A stretch of DNA of 64,000 bases from assembly GCA_003116995.1 (NCBI GenBank), contig BDSL01000025.1:372001-436000 (forward strand), written 5' to 3'. Both the position numbers and the translations under genes were made by a program. The notes beneath the pieces were generated by a model, which saw nothing but the letters and a program-made list of their open reading frames with translations, did no database searches and had not been told where the DNA came from. The DNA is from Yamagishiella unicocca. Its lineage: Eukaryota > Chlorophyta > Chlorophyceae > Chlamydomonadales > Volvocaceae. Of this stretch, positions 62,961 to 64,000 are shown piece after piece. Position 1 is the first letter of the stretch. Each line of letters opens with the position of its first letter.

Positions 62961-64000
62961 GACGTGGTCCTATGCAAAGGTCAAGCCGAGCTCCTACAGC
63001 GTTTTTCCGAAGCCTTGAATCAAACCAAGTGGCAGCTGCCTAGTTTCTTAAATGTATGCTTCCTCGAAGCGCTGTGTAATGATGATGCGGACGTCGGGAC
63101 GTGAGCTGACAATAGCGCAAGGCAGAACGGTACGGCACGCATTGCTTGTAGTGCCGTACTTGAGCGCGACGAGGTTCTATGCCACCACAGCAGCATGTGT
63201 GAGGGGGACAAGGGCCTGAGTACTGAGGTCGGAGCCACGCACAAATGACACCAGCCAGTGCGCGAGTGCGCGTGCAGTTATAGACAAAAACCCTCGCGGA
63301 GTTTGCGTGGGAGACCTTCCAAAAGCGTGCAGATGCAGGCCACACACGCGTGCGTGCCCACAGGCATTGCGGCGGCTCCAGAGGACTCCAGCTTGCACGC
63401 TGCTGGCTGCCCAACCTGCTCGCAGACGTCCTGAGATGTCCTAATGCACATCCGGTCGTCGACCCCAGCCCCACCGCAGCGTCCACTGCCGACTACCGGT
63501 GTGCGAGTGCCGGTAACAAAGGACCGTGGAAGAAAACCCGATGCGCACGCAGCATACCGGTAATGCAGGATTTGCAGGGTGGTTCCGCATCTTTTCACTT
63601 GCCTGTACGCTGTTTGCACGTAAACTTCCCACTTGGCTCGCGCGCTTAAAGCACCACAAGACGCACAATTTTCCGGTTGTCCTCCTTGTTGGGTGCGGCC
63701 TGCGGCGCGCCGCTTCCTGGCTATCGTGCCTCAGCAGCAAACACAGCTTACAAGGGCTCGCCAGGCGGCGACGTTACACGACGGCCTGGCACTCGCGGCG
63801 AGGTGCAGCGATCGCTCGCGAAGTGCCCCCATGACCACACTCTCCTGCCACTCCGTCGCAATAACGGCAACGACAACAACTCGCGGCGCATCGTGCGCTC
63901 CAGTGCAGGCCCCCATCCTCAGCGTCCTGAACCGCCCCCGTCCATGACGCTCTGCAAGCGGTGTCGGTACATCCAGCGGCGCGCTACTGCTTCGTCAAGG
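62961..64000. other. RBM25 upstream region; no further gene supported
   Basis: The RBM25 promoter must lie just right of 62960. Short reading frames on both strands up to 64000 have no recognisable homology and no consistent splice joins. A gene continuing past the right edge cannot be excluded. Confidence 0.45.

Noticed and set aside
63040..63947. Several 60-150 codon frames on both strands near the right edge
   Set aside because: No homology, no splice-consistent extension and no TGTAA context; too weak to call a gene.

Overview
The window is nuclear DNA from a green alga. The best fit is Chlamydomonadales, in a volvocine-type genome (Chlamydomonas/Gonium/Volvox-like). The evidence is GC-rich coding sequence, Ala/Gly/Gln low-complexity inserts, many short GT-AG introns with C-rich 3' ends, TGTAA polyadenylation signals, and a plastid-targeted LHC-like protein. 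Proteins were reconstructed by joining exons by eye across matching splice phases. No tRNA, rRNA, bacterial operon or CRISPR array was seen.

Layout. + strand: the 3' part of the mRNA capping enzyme gene (95-5588), a ~1,913-aa low-complexity protein of unknown function (6555-14301), intronless ASF1 (14680-15339) and an LHC-like thylakoid protein (16256-17686). - strand: CNOT10 (27330-20881). It is divergent from DPH2 (+, 27796-32629), with 465 bp between the start codons. Then come a CysQ/SAL1-type bisphosphate nucleotidase (+, 33970-36324) and a small RAB5IF-like membrane protein (+, 38204-39632). These are convergent with a UVR + NTF2-like plastid protein (-, 42684-40164). eIF2A (-, 51097-42963) is followed by a gene-poor 4.2 kb, then a 115-aa CaaX-box protein (+, 55309-55737) and RBM25 (-, 62960-57176).

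Several genes act in RNA and translation (capping, CCR4-NOT, diphthamide, eIF2A, RBM25). I see no sign that they are co-regulated as a cluster; linkage looks incidental.

Two things stand out. (1) Related short dispersed repeats lie almost entirely inside introns. Three copies begin within a few bases of a 5' splice site, and inverted copies lie just upstream of 3' splice sites, as expected of introner-like (intron-generating) elements. (2) The 115-aa protein carries a SILK motif, then an RVxF-like motif, then a C-terminal CVLM box. It is a candidate lipid-anchored regulator of protein phosphatase 1. I am not aware of a description of either, but no search could be run.
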